Below are positions 18,317-26,751 of a stretch of 64,000 nt of DNA, piece after piece (position 1 is the stretch's first letter; every line of letters starts with the position of its first letter). The DNA is taken from assembly GCA_013361525.1 (NCBI GenBank), contig JABFXY010000136.1, positions 1 to 64,000 on the forward strand. Direction: 5' to 3'. Made by a program: the position numbers and the translations under genes. The notes beneath the pieces are model-generated. The model was given only the letters and a program-made list of their open reading frames with translations, searched no databases and was not told the DNA's origin. Source of the stretch: Polyangiaceae bacterium. Lineage in GTDB: Bacteria > Myxococcota_A > Polyangia > Polyangiales > Polyangiaceae.

Positions 18317-18691
18317 TCAGCCGCGCGCTGCGCCGAGCTGCCGGACGATCCGCGCCTCGAGCGCGGTCGCATCGATGCCGAGCGCGGCCGCGGCCGCCAA
18401 GAGAAGCGCGTGCTCCCGAGGATCCACCTCGCCGTCGACGGTGGCTGCGTCGACCAGCAGAGCGAGGACCCGGCTCTGGGCCTCGGGTTCGAGCGTGCGC
18501 AACGCGTTGGTCGCGTTGCCCAGGCTGCGAAGGCTCTGCGGCGCCTCGGGCACCGGAAGCTTCCAGCGCTCGATCGCACGGCGCACGAACGCGCGCTCTT
18601 CAGGCTTGATCACGCCGTCCGCGGCGACGACGGCCTCGAGCAGCTGGGAGATCTTGGCGCGCTGATCCGAATCCACCCGCGGAGGATACAT
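18317..18691 (-). CDS. TerB-like helical protein
   Basis: A 124-residue all-helical protein with two Asp-rich turns, 'VAADGVIKPEE' and 'ATVDGEVDPREHALLLAA', spaced as in the TerB/DjlA N-terminal family, where they bind metal. Cytoplasmic, no signal or TM. It converges on the kinase gene with only 4 bp between the two stops. TerB domains occur in stress and envelope contexts, but no function can be assigned here. Confidence 0.7.
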   Translation of the reverse strand: MYPPRVDSDQRAKISQLLEAVVAADGVIKPEERAFVRRAIERWKLPVPEAPQSLRSLGNATNALRTLEPEAQSRVLALLVDAATVDGEVDPREHALLLAAAAALGIDATALEARIVRQLGAARG

Positions 18692-18771
18692 GAGCGGCCG
18701 CGACCGCCTCGCACGCTGTGCCGTTCCGAGGGCGGCGTGCCGCTCCGAGCGAGCGGGTTCCTCGATCCGTC

Positions 18772-18810
18772 AAAAACGCATGGTAAACGCCAGGTTTACC
18801 ATGCGTTTTT
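18772..18810. terminator. rho-independent terminator, 17-bp perfect stem
   Basis: AAAAACGCATGGTAAAC (18772-18788) pairs perfectly with GTTTACCATGCGTTTTT (18794-18810) around GCCAG. The A/T runs give a U-tract in either direction. It lies downstream of the sugar transferase gene (read on the minus strand) and upstream of the TerB-like gene, separating the two transcripts. Confidence 0.85.
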
Positions 18811-18896
18811 CGTGAAGAGACAACCAACATCCCACGCAGCCCCGTGGCCCAAGCGCCGCCCCCGCTCGTCGGATCGGCCGCGCGGGTCGCTGCTGC

Positions 18897-19628
18897 TTAT
18901 CGCCCCACGCCCTTCAACATCACCCACGGCGTCTTCAAGATCACCGCCAGCTCCATCCTGAGGAATGTCTCGAGGCTCTCGAGCGCCGCCGCGTAGGCGA
19001 GGTCGAAGAGGAGCTTCATGCGCATGTCGTCTGCGGTGGACCCTTCCGTCTCCGGCAGGTCGAACGGATTCAGGAGCGTCGACTCGAACCTCGACGCCTC
19101 GCTGCCTTCGAATGCGCGGCCGGTGTAGCCGAGCGAAACTTGCGCGAGACCGGTGACGCCCGGCTTCACGTCGCGCATCCGCTCTTCGAAAAAGGGAATC
19201 GCGAGGGCGAGGTTCACGAGGAGCTCGGGACGCTCGGGGCGCGGACCGACGAGGCTCATCTCGCCGCGCAGGATGTTCACGAGCTGCGGAAGCTCGTCGA
19301 TGCGCGTCCTCCGCAGGAAGCGGCCGATGCGCGTGATGCGCGGATCGTTCTCCGACGCGAGCACGGCTCCCGTAAACTTCTCCGCGTCGACGCGCATCGA
19401 GCGGAATTTGAACATCTCGAACTCTTCGAAGACGGGCGTCGCGTAACCGTCGCGCTCCTCGAACCCCTTGAGCATCCCGGCGCGTCGTTGCCGGTAGATG
19501 ATGGGGCCGGGATCGTCGATGTAGATGGCCGCGGCGACGACGGGTAACAGCGGTGCTGCCGCCGCGAGCCCGAGCGCCGACCCTAGGATGTCGATGGCTC
19601 GTTTGGTGAGGCGGACGCTTCGGATCAC
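18897..19628 (-). CDS. initiating undecaprenyl-phosphate sugar-1-phosphate transferase
   Basis: This bacterial sugar transferase (WbaP/PglC family) loads the first sugar phosphate onto undecaprenyl phosphate. From the GTG at 19628 it has 243 residues: one N-terminal hydrophobic segment ('AIDILGSALGLAAAAPLL'), 'IIYRQRRAG', 'FKFRSM', 'TRIGRFLRRTRIDELPQLVN' and 'GPRPERPE', all family blocks. It lacks the four extra N-terminal helices of WbaP, so it is the short, monotopic kind. A longer open frame upstream runs antisense to the RsbW/STAS genes and is not believed. It diverges from the RsbW-like gene. Confidence 0.9.
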   Translation of the reverse strand: MIRSVRLTKRAIDILGSALGLAAAAPLLPVVAAAIYIDDPGPIIYRQRRAGMLKGFEERDGYATPVFEEFEMFKFRSMRVDAEKFTGAVLASENDPRITRIGRFLRRTRIDELPQLVNILRGEMSLVGPRPERPELLVNLALAIPFFEERMRDVKPGVTGLAQVSLGYTGRAFEGSEASRFESTLLNPFDLPETEGSTADDMRMKLLFDLAYAAALESLETFLRMELAVILKTPWVMLKGVGR

Positions 19629-19799
19629 GACACGTTCTTCGCTCGGCTTGCGGGGCAAATCAAAGCAAATTCTCCGACAGAGGTGAATATGCGAGATGGG
19701 TCGAGTCGTGTAGCCTCGGCTGATCGCGCTTCGACCTAACTGGCGCTGCACGTAGCCGACGCTGCAGAGCTGACGCTGCAGAATGCAATCGACGATCCC

Positions 19800-20321
19800 G
19801 TGATCACGCTCAGTGTGCCCGGAAGCCTGGAGTATCGAGACGTCGCGGTTCGCGTCGTGGGCGCGGCGTGCAAGCTCTTCGGGCCCCCGAAACGTGACGA
19901 CCGCCGCGCGTCGGAGCCGGTCGCGGCAGTGGCTCCCGAGGAGAAGGCACGCGGCGAGCTCGCCGACGCGTTCGTAATGGCGGTGGTCTCGGCGTTCAGT
20001 GAGGCATTCAACAACCTCGCGTTGCACGGGTACCGAGGCGTCACGGACAAGAGCGCGCTCGGAAGGATCGACATCAAGGTCTACGCGCAGCCGATCGACG
20101 ACGAGAGCGGAGCGGTCGTGATCGAGGTGACGGATACGGGCCACGCGTTCGATCCCGCGCAGTACCTCGAGCTGCCGGATGAGCTCCCCGAGCGGGGGAT
20201 GGGCCTGTTCATCATCCGCTCGTTCATGGACGAGATCCGTTACGAGAAGGGGCCGCCGCACACCCTCACGCTCGTGAAGCGCTGGTCGCTCGCGTCGTCG
20301 ACGGCGGCCGCGTCTCCGTGA
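19800..20321 (+). CDS. RsbW-like anti-sigma-factor Ser kinase
   Basis: A 173-residue GHKL ATPase. The N-box is 'AFSEAFNNLALHGY', the G1 box 'VTDTGHAFDP' and the G2 box 'ERGMGLFIIRSFMDEI', the order seen in RsbW/SpoIIAB and HATPase_c_2 proteins. Such kinases phosphorylate a STAS antagonist and bind a sigma factor or other partner. The GTG at 19800 is the first start in frame. The STAS protein is encoded 124 bp downstream; no sigma-B-type factor is in this window. Confidence 0.88.
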   Translation: MITLSVPGSLEYRDVAVRVVGAACKLFGPPKRDDRRASEPVAAVAPEEKARGELADAFVMAVVSAFSEAFNNLALHGYRGVTDKSALGRIDIKVYAQPIDDESGAVVIEVTDTGHAFDPAQYLELPDELPERGMGLFIIRSFMDEIRYEKGPPHTLTLVKRWSLASSTAAASP

Positions 20322-20444
20322 CCGCGCTCGCCTTCCGGGCAGGCCTGCAGTGCCTCCGGGCGCACCGGCAGCGGAAAAAGCGGGTGAGCTTTGCACGCCC
20401 GTCCGGGCTTGAAGTATGAGAGGTACGAACGCGATAGGAGTCCC

Positions 20445-20756
20445 ATGGGCCATACGCGAAGCGACAACGGTGAAGAGACGCTGGTAAGCATCGACGGCAC
20501 CCTCGATGCGCTCACCGCCCCCGAGCTGCGCCCGACCCTCGACGCCATCGTCGCCGAGGGCCGGAAAAACGTGATGCTCGATCTTTCGAGCCTGCGGCTC
20601 ATCGACAGCTCCGGCGTCGGTGCGCTCGTGTCCTTGCTCAAGCGGGTGCGCGCCTACGGAGGAGAGGTCAGAATCTCGGGCTTGCGCGATCAACCGCTCG
20701 CGATCTTCAAGCTGCTTCAGCTGAACCGCGTCTTCCCGGGACAGCCTGGTGCGTGA
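20445..20756 (+). CDS. STAS-domain anti-anti-sigma factor
   Basis: 103 residues from the ATG at 20445, with an ATAGGAG ribosome site seven bases upstream. It is a complete STAS domain: 'VSIDGTLDALTAPELRPTL', then 'LDLSSLRLIDSSGVGALVSL', whose Ser pair is the usual phosphorylation site, and a final helix 'PLAIFKLLQLNRVF'. It should be the substrate and release partner of the RsbW-like kinase. The next gene starts 8 bp inside it, tying the switch to the polysaccharide operon. Confidence 0.92.
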   Translation: MGHTRSDNGEETLVSIDGTLDALTAPELRPTLDAIVAEGRKNVMLDLSSLRLIDSSGVGALVSLLKRVRAYGGEVRISGLRDQPLAIFKLLQLNRVFPGQPGA

Positions 20757-21975
20757 CCGAGATCACACGTCGTCCAGCCGGAACGCCGACGCGCCCGGTC
20801 TGCGAGCGCTCTGCGTCACGCGGATCTTTCCGAACCGCGTCGAGCCGTCGTTCGGGCCCTACAACCAGAAGCAGCTCGCGGCGCTGAGCTCCCTCGGCTG
20901 GGATGTCACCGTGGTGAACCCTGTCCCATGGTTCCCCGGGGCGTCCGTGCTTCGAGGGCGTACGCGCGCGAGCATCTCCGCCACGGTGCCGCGAACCGAC
21001 ACGATCGCGAGCCTGCCGGTTCTGCACCCACGATTCCTGCACGTTCCGCGACTGCCTTTCGTCCACGCACCGCTCTACGCGGCTGGGGTCTGGCGCGACG
21101 TCGAGAAGCTGCGCGGACGATTCGACGTCATTTTGAGCCCGTTCGCTTATCCGGACGGGGTGGCCTCGATCCTGCTTGGTCGGCTCCTCAACGTGCCGGT
21201 CGTCGTGAAACTGCACGGGGGGGACATGAACGTTGCGGCGAAGAACCCGCCTGTCGCGCGGTGGCTTCGTTGGACGTTCCCGAACGTCGCGCGCATCGTG
21301 GCGGTGAGCTACCCGCTCGCCGAAGCAGCGCACAGCTTCGGTGCCCCATGGAGCCGTGTCGTCGTCGTCGAGGACGGCGTCGATTCGAGCGTGTTCCGCC
21401 TGCGCGACAAGGCCGAGGCGAAATCCGCCGCCGGCCTCGACCCGACACGTCGGCACATCGTGTACGTCGGACGCCTCGAGCGGCGAAAAGGCGTCTACGA
21501 GCTGATGGATGCGTTCGACCGTCTCGCGCCGAAACATCCCGACGTGGATCTGGTGCTCGTCGGCGATGGCGAAGACACAGCGGCGTGTCAGAAGTGGGCT
21601 TCGACGATGGGCGATCGGGTACACCTGACCGGCAACGTGGGCATCGACGAGGTCGCGCGTTACTACGCAGCGAGCGACATCACGACCCTGCCGAGCTACG
21701 CCGAGGGGACCCCGAACTGCGTCATCGAGGCGCTCGCGTGCGGACGACCGGTCATCGCGACGTCGGTCGGTGGTATCCCCGACATGATCCACGACGAGCG
21801 GATGGGTGAGCTCGTCCCCGCGAAAGACGTCGACGCGCTCGTCGGCGCGTTCGAGAAGTCTCTCGGACGAACCTACGATCCCGCGTTGATCGTCAAGCTC
21901 ACCGGTCGTGGCACCTGGGCCGATAGCGCGCGCCATCTCGGTGACGTGTTACGCGGCGCAACGGAGCGGCCATGA
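20749..21975 (+). CDS. family 4 glycosyltransferase
   Basis: A GT-B glycosyltransferase of 408 residues that would add a sugar to the lipid-linked repeat unit at the cytoplasmic membrane face. The donor-binding half contains 'HIVYVGRLERRKGVYELMDA' and the E(x7)E block 'AEGTPNCVIEALACGRPVIA'; the acceptor half starts with 'RIFPNRVEPSFGPYNQ', as in TuaC-like proteins. The GTG at 20749 overlaps the STAS gene by 8 bp and the stop overlaps the next start (ATGA). Confidence 0.92.
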   Translation: MRDRDHTSSSRNADAPGLRALCVTRIFPNRVEPSFGPYNQKQLAALSSLGWDVTVVNPVPWFPGASVLRGRTRASISATVPRTDTIASLPVLHPRFLHVPRLPFVHAPLYAAGVWRDVEKLRGRFDVILSPFAYPDGVASILLGRLLNVPVVVKLHGGDMNVAAKNPPVARWLRWTFPNVARIVAVSYPLAEAAHSFGAPWSRVVVVEDGVDSSVFRLRDKAEAKSAAGLDPTRRHIVYVGRLERRKGVYELMDAFDRLAPKHPDVDLVLVGDGEDTAACQKWASTMGDRVHLTGNVGIDEVARYYAASDITTLPSYAEGTPNCVIEALACGRPVIATSVGGIPDMIHDERMGELVPAKDVDALVGAFEKSLGRTYDPALIVKLTGRGTWADSARHLGDVLRGATERP

Positions 21976-22973
21976 CCCGCTGGGAAGATCGCGAGCCCGA
22001 TCTGAGCGGCGTCTCCGAGGAGATCGGGCGGCTGTTGTCTCGCGCGCGGCGGACGCTCGCCGCCACGCTCGGGATCACGTTGCTGATCGCGGGCGCCTTT
22101 ACGGCGCGCGAGCTTCGCAAGCAGCGGTTCTACTCGTCGACGATCGTGCTCACGGCGACCGAGGGCGAACATGCGGAGGACGCGGTCGCGCACACCGCCG
22201 CGCGCTTCGAAGACCACGTCTACCACGCGGTCTTCACCGACTCGGTGCTGACCGAGCTGATGAAGAAGTACGATTTTCGGCCCGATCTTCAGGAGAAAAA
22301 TCCTCGGTTCGCGCTGGAGCTCTTCCGGGATCTCATCGACGTCGACGTCTACAAGAACGAGTTCACGGCACCGCGCTATCCGGAGTCGCCGCCGCGATCG
22401 GCGCGCATCGCCGTCAACGTCCGCTACACCGATCCGGATCAGGCGCTCGCGCTCGTGCGCGACCTCGGGGAGCTGGTGATCAAGCGCGACGCCGACATCC
22501 GAAAAGAGCGATTCACCGCGAAGCTCCAGGTTGCCACCGACGTCGTGAACACCACGAAGGCGGAGCTCGATCGCCTCTCGAACGAGGCCGAGTTCGCGCG
22601 CGCCGCGGAGGAGACGATCCCGGAGCGGCGCGGGGAGTTCAAGGTGCAGGCGGACGGCGCCGAGCGCGGGCTGGTCGCGGCGATCGCGCGGTTGAAGGAA
22701 GCCGAAGCCGAGCGAAACAAGCTCGACTTCTCGAAGAGCGCCGACAAAGAGAGCCTCGAGCTTCGATACGACAAGGCGGATTGGGGTGTCCCGGAGCGGC
22801 GCGAGAACCGCACGCTCCTCCTGATTCGGACGGCGCTCTTTTCGTTCTTTGGTCTTTTGCCCATCGTGGCCCTCACGGTGGGTGCTTTCAATCCCAGGGT
22901 GTACGACGAGCGAGACGTCTCGCGGTTGGGGCTCAAGTCCCTCGGCCGCGTGCGTTCTTCGCGTCAGGCGTGA
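21972..22973 (+). CDS. Wzz-like chain-length/co-polymerase membrane protein (first)
   Basis: 333 residues with a membrane segment near each end ('LAATLGITLLIAGAFTA', about 28-45; 'LFSFFGLLPIVALTVGAF', about 291-309) and a long periplasmic helical part, the Wzz/PCP topology. It lacks a C-terminal kinase domain. It is translationally coupled to the glycosyltransferase and followed by a second, longer PCP. Two PCP-like proteins in one locus suggest hetero-oligomers or distinct roles. Confidence 0.78.
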   Translation: MTRWEDREPDLSGVSEEIGRLLSRARRTLAATLGITLLIAGAFTARELRKQRFYSSTIVLTATEGEHAEDAVAHTAARFEDHVYHAVFTDSVLTELMKKYDFRPDLQEKNPRFALELFRDLIDVDVYKNEFTAPRYPESPPRSARIAVNVRYTDPDQALALVRDLGELVIKRDADIRKERFTAKLQVATDVVNTTKAELDRLSNEAEFARAAEETIPERRGEFKVQADGAERGLVAAIARLKEAEAERNKLDFSKSADKESLELRYDKADWGVPERRENRTLLLIRTALFSFFGLLPIVALTVGAFNPRVYDERDVSRLGLKSLGRVRSSRQA

Positions 22974-23013
22974 GGAGAGTTCGGACCGCACCGACCGGTG
23001 CGGAGGGCAAACC

Positions 23014-24579
23014 ATGGACAACGCGACGATCCACACGACATCAGCGGCAGAGCCGCAAGGCGCGGGCGTCGAGCTCGCGCGCATGCTGACCATCGTCAAG
23101 CGTGCGCTCTTCAACTGGAAACCCTCCGCGCTCCTCGTCGCGATCGGGCTCATCGCCGGTGTCGGCTTCGCCGTCCTTCGAAAGCCGAACTTCAAGTCGG
23201 AGACGATCGTCATCTACCGGCAGGGCGTACGCCTCGAGCAGCAAGGTGGCGGCCAGAGCCTGACGCTCGGCACACGCCTCCAAGAGATCCTCCTCGCGCG
23301 CTCGCGGCTCGAGAACATCATCCAGGAGATGGGCCTCTATCAGGACATCAAGCAGAAGCGCGGTCCGATCGAGGCGGTGGAAGAGTTCCGCAAGGACATC
23401 AGCTTCAAGCCGCGCAGCACCGACACGTTCTCCATCTCGTACAAAGGGCCCGAGCCCGAGACCGTGAAGAAGGTCACCGAGCGCCTCGCGCAGTCGCTCA
23501 TCGACGAAAACCAGCGGCTTCGCATCCAGCAGTCGAAGGTCCAGCAAGAGTTCTTGTCGGTCGAGAAGAACAACTCGGAGACGATCCTCAAGGACAAGGA
23601 GAGGGAGCTTGCGACCTTCCTGTCGGAGCATCCCGAGTTCGCGCTCGATCAGACGGGACAGTTCGGCGCTTCGATGCGCGTCCAGCGCCAGATGGAACGT
23701 GAGAAGACCATCCTCGGGCAAGCCGGCGGAACGGGGCAGGACGCGCACACCCTCGCGCTGCGCCGGCAAGCTGCGCGTCTGAACGCGGCGCTGTCGAGCG
23801 ACACGCCGACGTCGCTGCCTCCCATCGACATTCCTGCCGATCCCATGCTCGAGTCGGAACGCCAGACCGCGGAGACGGCGGTCGCCGCCGCGCGCGCGGA
23901 CGTCGCGGCACAATCGGCGACGCTCACCGACGCTCACCCGAACGTGGTCGCAGCGAAGAAGCGCCTCACCGACGCCCAAGCGGTGCTCGCGGAGGTCAAT
24001 TCGCGGATCGCAGCCGACAAGTCGATGAAGATGGGCGGCGTCGGCGTCGGCGTCGATCCCGAGGTCGCTCGGCAGAAGCTGCTCGAGCGCAAGCGTCGCG
24101 TCGAATCGGAGCTCGCCGCACGCGAGGGTAAGCCCCTCAAGGACGACAAGAAGGACGACAAGGACAAGAAGGACGGGAAAGACCCCAAGGCCGAGAGCGA
24201 GGAAGAGGCGGCAGGCATCGTCCAGCTCGAGACCGAGTGGGCGCGCCGATCACGCGACGTCTCGGAGGCCCGCGATCAGATGAACGAGCTCGAGCGCAAC
24301 TACTTCCGTGCGCAGATCGAAGCGGCGTCGTCGCTCGGCGGTTATTCGGATCAGGTCGTCATCCTCGATCCGGCCTACTTGCCCGCTCGCCCCGAGCCGC
24401 CGGGAAAGACGCTCATCGTGCTCATCGCCGGTGGTGCCGCGCTGGTCATCGCGATGATCCTCGCGACGATGCGCGCGCTGCTCGACAGTCGCATCTACGA
24501 AGAGCCGGATCTCGCCCGCGTGGCGCCCGTGCTCGCCGTCGTCCCGCGCGGCGTCGGCCGAAGGTGGTGGCGCCGATGA
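23014..24579 (+). CDS. GumC/Wzz-family polysaccharide co-polymerase (second)
   Basis: 521 residues from the ATG at 23014 with GGAGGG upstream; the frame extends further but antisense/shadow-like. TM1 is at about 33-50, the Wzz block 'SETIVIYRQGVRLEQ' follows, a long coiled-coil region spans about 150-450, and TM2 ('LIVLIAGGAALVIAMILA') is near 470-488. Within the coil is a very charged Lys/Asp run at about 376-395 (24139-24200). It controls chain length and couples to the BY-kinase, whose ATG overlaps this stop by 4 bp. Confidence 0.88.
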   Translation: MDNATIHTTSAAEPQGAGVELARMLTIVKRALFNWKPSALLVAIGLIAGVGFAVLRKPNFKSETIVIYRQGVRLEQQGGGQSLTLGTRLQEILLARSRLENIIQEMGLYQDIKQKRGPIEAVEEFRKDISFKPRSTDTFSISYKGPEPETVKKVTERLAQSLIDENQRLRIQQSKVQQEFLSVEKNNSETILKDKERELATFLSEHPEFALDQTGQFGASMRVQRQMEREKTILGQAGGTGQDAHTLALRRQAARLNAALSSDTPTSLPPIDIPADPMLESERQTAETAVAAARADVAAQSATLTDAHPNVVAAKKRLTDAQAVLAEVNSRIAADKSMKMGGVGVGVDPEVARQKLLERKRRVESELAAREGKPLKDDKKDDKDKKDGKDPKAESEEEAAGIVQLETEWARRSRDVSEARDQMNELERNYFRAQIEAASSLGGYSDQVVILDPAYLPARPEPPGKTLIVLIAGGAALVIAMILATMRALLDSRIYEEPDLARVAPVLAVVPRGVGRRWWRR

Positions 24580-25592
24580 TCCAGTCTACGCTCTCGCAGG
24601 GACAAGGCGTCGAGCGCCAGCTCGACGTCATGGTCGAGCGCCTCTCGCCGCTCGCGGACAACCCCGCCGCACGTGCACTGCTCATCGAGGCGCGGCGCGT
24701 TCGCAGCGTGATCGAGAATTGGCGCAGCGTTCCGCCGCAGGCGAACGTTCGAGACGAGATGCTCGCGCGCATCATGCATCTGTCGGCTGCGATGAGTGAT
24801 CTTCTGCCTCCCGCTTCGAGCGGCAAGATGACGCAGCCCTTCGGAATCAGCTCCGCACAGCTGAACCACACGGGCATGCGCATGCCCGTGACCTCCGAAG
24901 AAACGGTCATCACGGAGGGGCAAAGTGCCCTGCCTCAGACGCCGCTCGATGTTCACCCCGTCGCGATCAACGAGGACCTGAATCCTCACCTCGCGATGAT
25001 CAAAGACCCGTACTCGGTGCGCGCGGATGCGTATCGAGCGCTCCGCCATCAGCTCTCGAAGCGCGGCGATCCGAAGGTCATCGGTGTCACCAGCGCCGGC
25101 CGCCGCGAGGGAAAGACGACGGCGGCGATCAACCTCGCCGCATCGTTGCGCGAGGGTGCGCGCGGCCGTGTCCTGCTCCTCGAAGCGAACCTGCGCTCGC
25201 CCGCCGTCGCTGCGACCCTCGGGTTCATGCCGCCGGCGTGTTTTCAAGAGCAGCTCGTGCGCCACCGCCGCGAGCCCCTCGAGCCGTGGGTCGCCGCCGA
25301 GGTGCTCACGTCGCTCCACACGATCGCGATCAACCCGGTGAACAAGTACGCGCCGCTCGTCGATCCCATCGCGTTCTCCATCGCGATCGATCGGCTGCGC
25401 CTCGCCGGGTACGACTACATCGTCGTCGACACGCCGCCGGTGTTGGAGAGCGCCGACGTCAACCTAATCGCGGACTCGATCGACGGCTTCGTGATCTCGA
25501 CGATCACCCGCCGGAGCGACGCGAAGGCGGTGAAGCGCGCGATCGACCAGCTGGGCAACCAGACGTTCCTCGGTTGCTTGCTGCTCGAGTAG
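24576..25592 (+). CDS. BY-kinase-type ATPase (CpsD/Wzc C-domain-like)
   Basis: 338 residues. The first 120 are helical/linker; then 'MIKDPYSVRADAYRALRHQL' (the family activator-interaction helix), Walker A 'SAGRREGKTTAAINLAAS', Walker A' 'VLLLEANLRSP' and Walker B 'YIVVDTPPV'. This is the cytoplasmic partner of the preceding co-polymerase. Unlike classic tyrosine autokinases it has no Tyr-rich C-terminal tail: the protein ends 'FLGCLLLE'. It could be a non-autophosphorylating ATPase or use another Tyr. Note that A' has Glu where Asp is usual. Confidence 0.88.
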   Translation: MIQSTLSQGQGVERQLDVMVERLSPLADNPAARALLIEARRVRSVIENWRSVPPQANVRDEMLARIMHLSAAMSDLLPPASSGKMTQPFGISSAQLNHTGMRMPVTSEETVITEGQSALPQTPLDVHPVAINEDLNPHLAMIKDPYSVRADAYRALRHQLSKRGDPKVIGVTSAGRREGKTTAAINLAASLREGARGRVLLLEANLRSPAVAATLGFMPPACFQEQLVRHRREPLEPWVAAEVLTSLHTIAINPVNKYAPLVDPIAFSIAIDRLRLAGYDYIVVDTPPVLESADVNLIADSIDGFVISTITRRSDAKAVKRAIDQLGNQTFLGCLLLE

Positions 25593-25607
25593 TCACGGGC
25601 TGCGTGA

Positions 25608-26717
25608 TCAGGTGAGCACGGGCGGCTTCGGGAGCGCGTAGTCCCGATAGCCGTTCGGGTCGCCGCTCGCGCCGTCCATCGCGGCCATCGCGATGTTGAA
25701 CATCTCGCGCGCCGTCACGTAGTGGAGCTTCCACGCGGTGCCGTCGTTGTAGTGCTTGTTCAAGAGCTCGTGCAGGCGCCGGCCGCCGTCTCCGAGGAGC
25801 GACGCCGCTTCGGCCTCGGGCGCGCCGTGCGTGTGCATCTTCACGAAGACCCAGTCGGGTCGACCTTCGACGCAGATGCCGAGATCACCCCATAGTGAAA
25901 CGCGCGCTTCGGATGCGGGGTCGTGCGACGTCACCGCGGAGCCTTCGATGCGGGGCCGACGTCCGTCGACGAAGAGCGCGCTCGGCCCGGTGATGAACAA
26001 CATGCGGTCGGTGTGTTTCGCGCCGGCGCGCGCGCGTTCCGCGTCCTCGTAGGCACGGCGCCTGGCGAGGTCGCCGACCGGCCAGAAGATTTGGTTCACG
26101 CGCTTCGGCTGCGCTTCGTTCTCCGGCGCAGGGAAGGTGTAGTCGGCGTAGCAGCCGAGATCGAACAAGAGCGGCACCTCGTCGTCGACGCCGCACCAGC
26201 GGCCGTCGGCGCGCGCGTTCGCGAGGCACCAATTGCCGTGGATGAACGCGAAGCGGGGTTTGCCCGAGCGGTCGCGCGAGAAGTGCCCGTGGGACGCGAT
26301 CTCTTCCACGTAACGGCTGACGTCGGCGCGTAGGCTCTCGCGCGTGTCGCCGTCGTGATGCAGGTGGAGCTCGACCTCCCCGAAGCCGCGGCGGCAGAGC
26401 CGGCCGAGATCATCGAGCCAGCGCGGGCGGTAGTGCTCGCCGGGGAAGAAGAACGAGTGCTTCGGGTGTTGCCCGTCCGCGTCGCGGAAGGCGCCCGCCA
26501 TCGCCGGATATCCTTCCATCCAGGCTCGAACCCGCGCGTCCGCCTGCGGATCCATCACGCCGCCGAACAGCGGCTCCCAATGGTCGCAGAACGAAAAGAG
26601 GAGGTGCCTCGTGCCGTCGACCTTCGCGCTCTCGCGTTTGCGAGAGAGGAGGTGACGGATGTAATCGGGACCCCAGCGGTGCAGCTGTTTACTCTGCAAG
26701 TAGTCGAGCGCGCGCAT
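25608..26717 (-). CDS. deacetylase-like protein of the exopolysaccharide locus
   Basis: 369 residues from the ATG at 26717; upstream in-frame sequence is shadow. Soluble, no signal. The strand motif 'LLFSFCDHWEP' and the later 'VELHLHHDGDTRESL' recall the metal-binding motifs 1 and 2 of NodB/CE4 polysaccharide deacetylases, and 'FAFIHGNW' could be a further barrel strand, but the match is loose. Position in the polysaccharide locus agrees with a role in trimming acetyl groups. Converges on the BY-kinase gene 15 bp away. Function is an inference. Confidence 0.6.
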   Translation of the reverse strand: MRALDYLQSKQLHRWGPDYIRHLLSRKRESAKVDGTRHLLFSFCDHWEPLFGGVMDPQADARVRAWMEGYPAMAGAFRDADGQHPKHSFFFPGEHYRPRWLDDLGRLCRRGFGEVELHLHHDGDTRESLRADVSRYVEEIASHGHFSRDRSGKPRFAFIHGNWCLANARADGRWCGVDDEVPLLFDLGCYADYTFPAPENEAQPKRVNQIFWPVGDLARRRAYEDAERARAGAKHTDRMLFITGPSALFVDGRRPRIEGSAVTSHDPASEARVSLWGDLGICVEGRPDWVFVKMHTHGAPEAEAASLLGDGGRRLHELLNKHYNDGTAWKLHYVTAREMFNIAMAAMDGASGDPNGYRDYALPKPPVLT

Positions 26718-26751
26718 CCGACGTGAGATCTTGCACCGAACCTCCGCGCTT

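Noticed and set aside
19629..20693. 355-codon N-terminal extension of the sugar transferase
   Set aside because: It runs antisense to the RsbW and STAS genes and has no Wzx or WbaP-like membrane helices.
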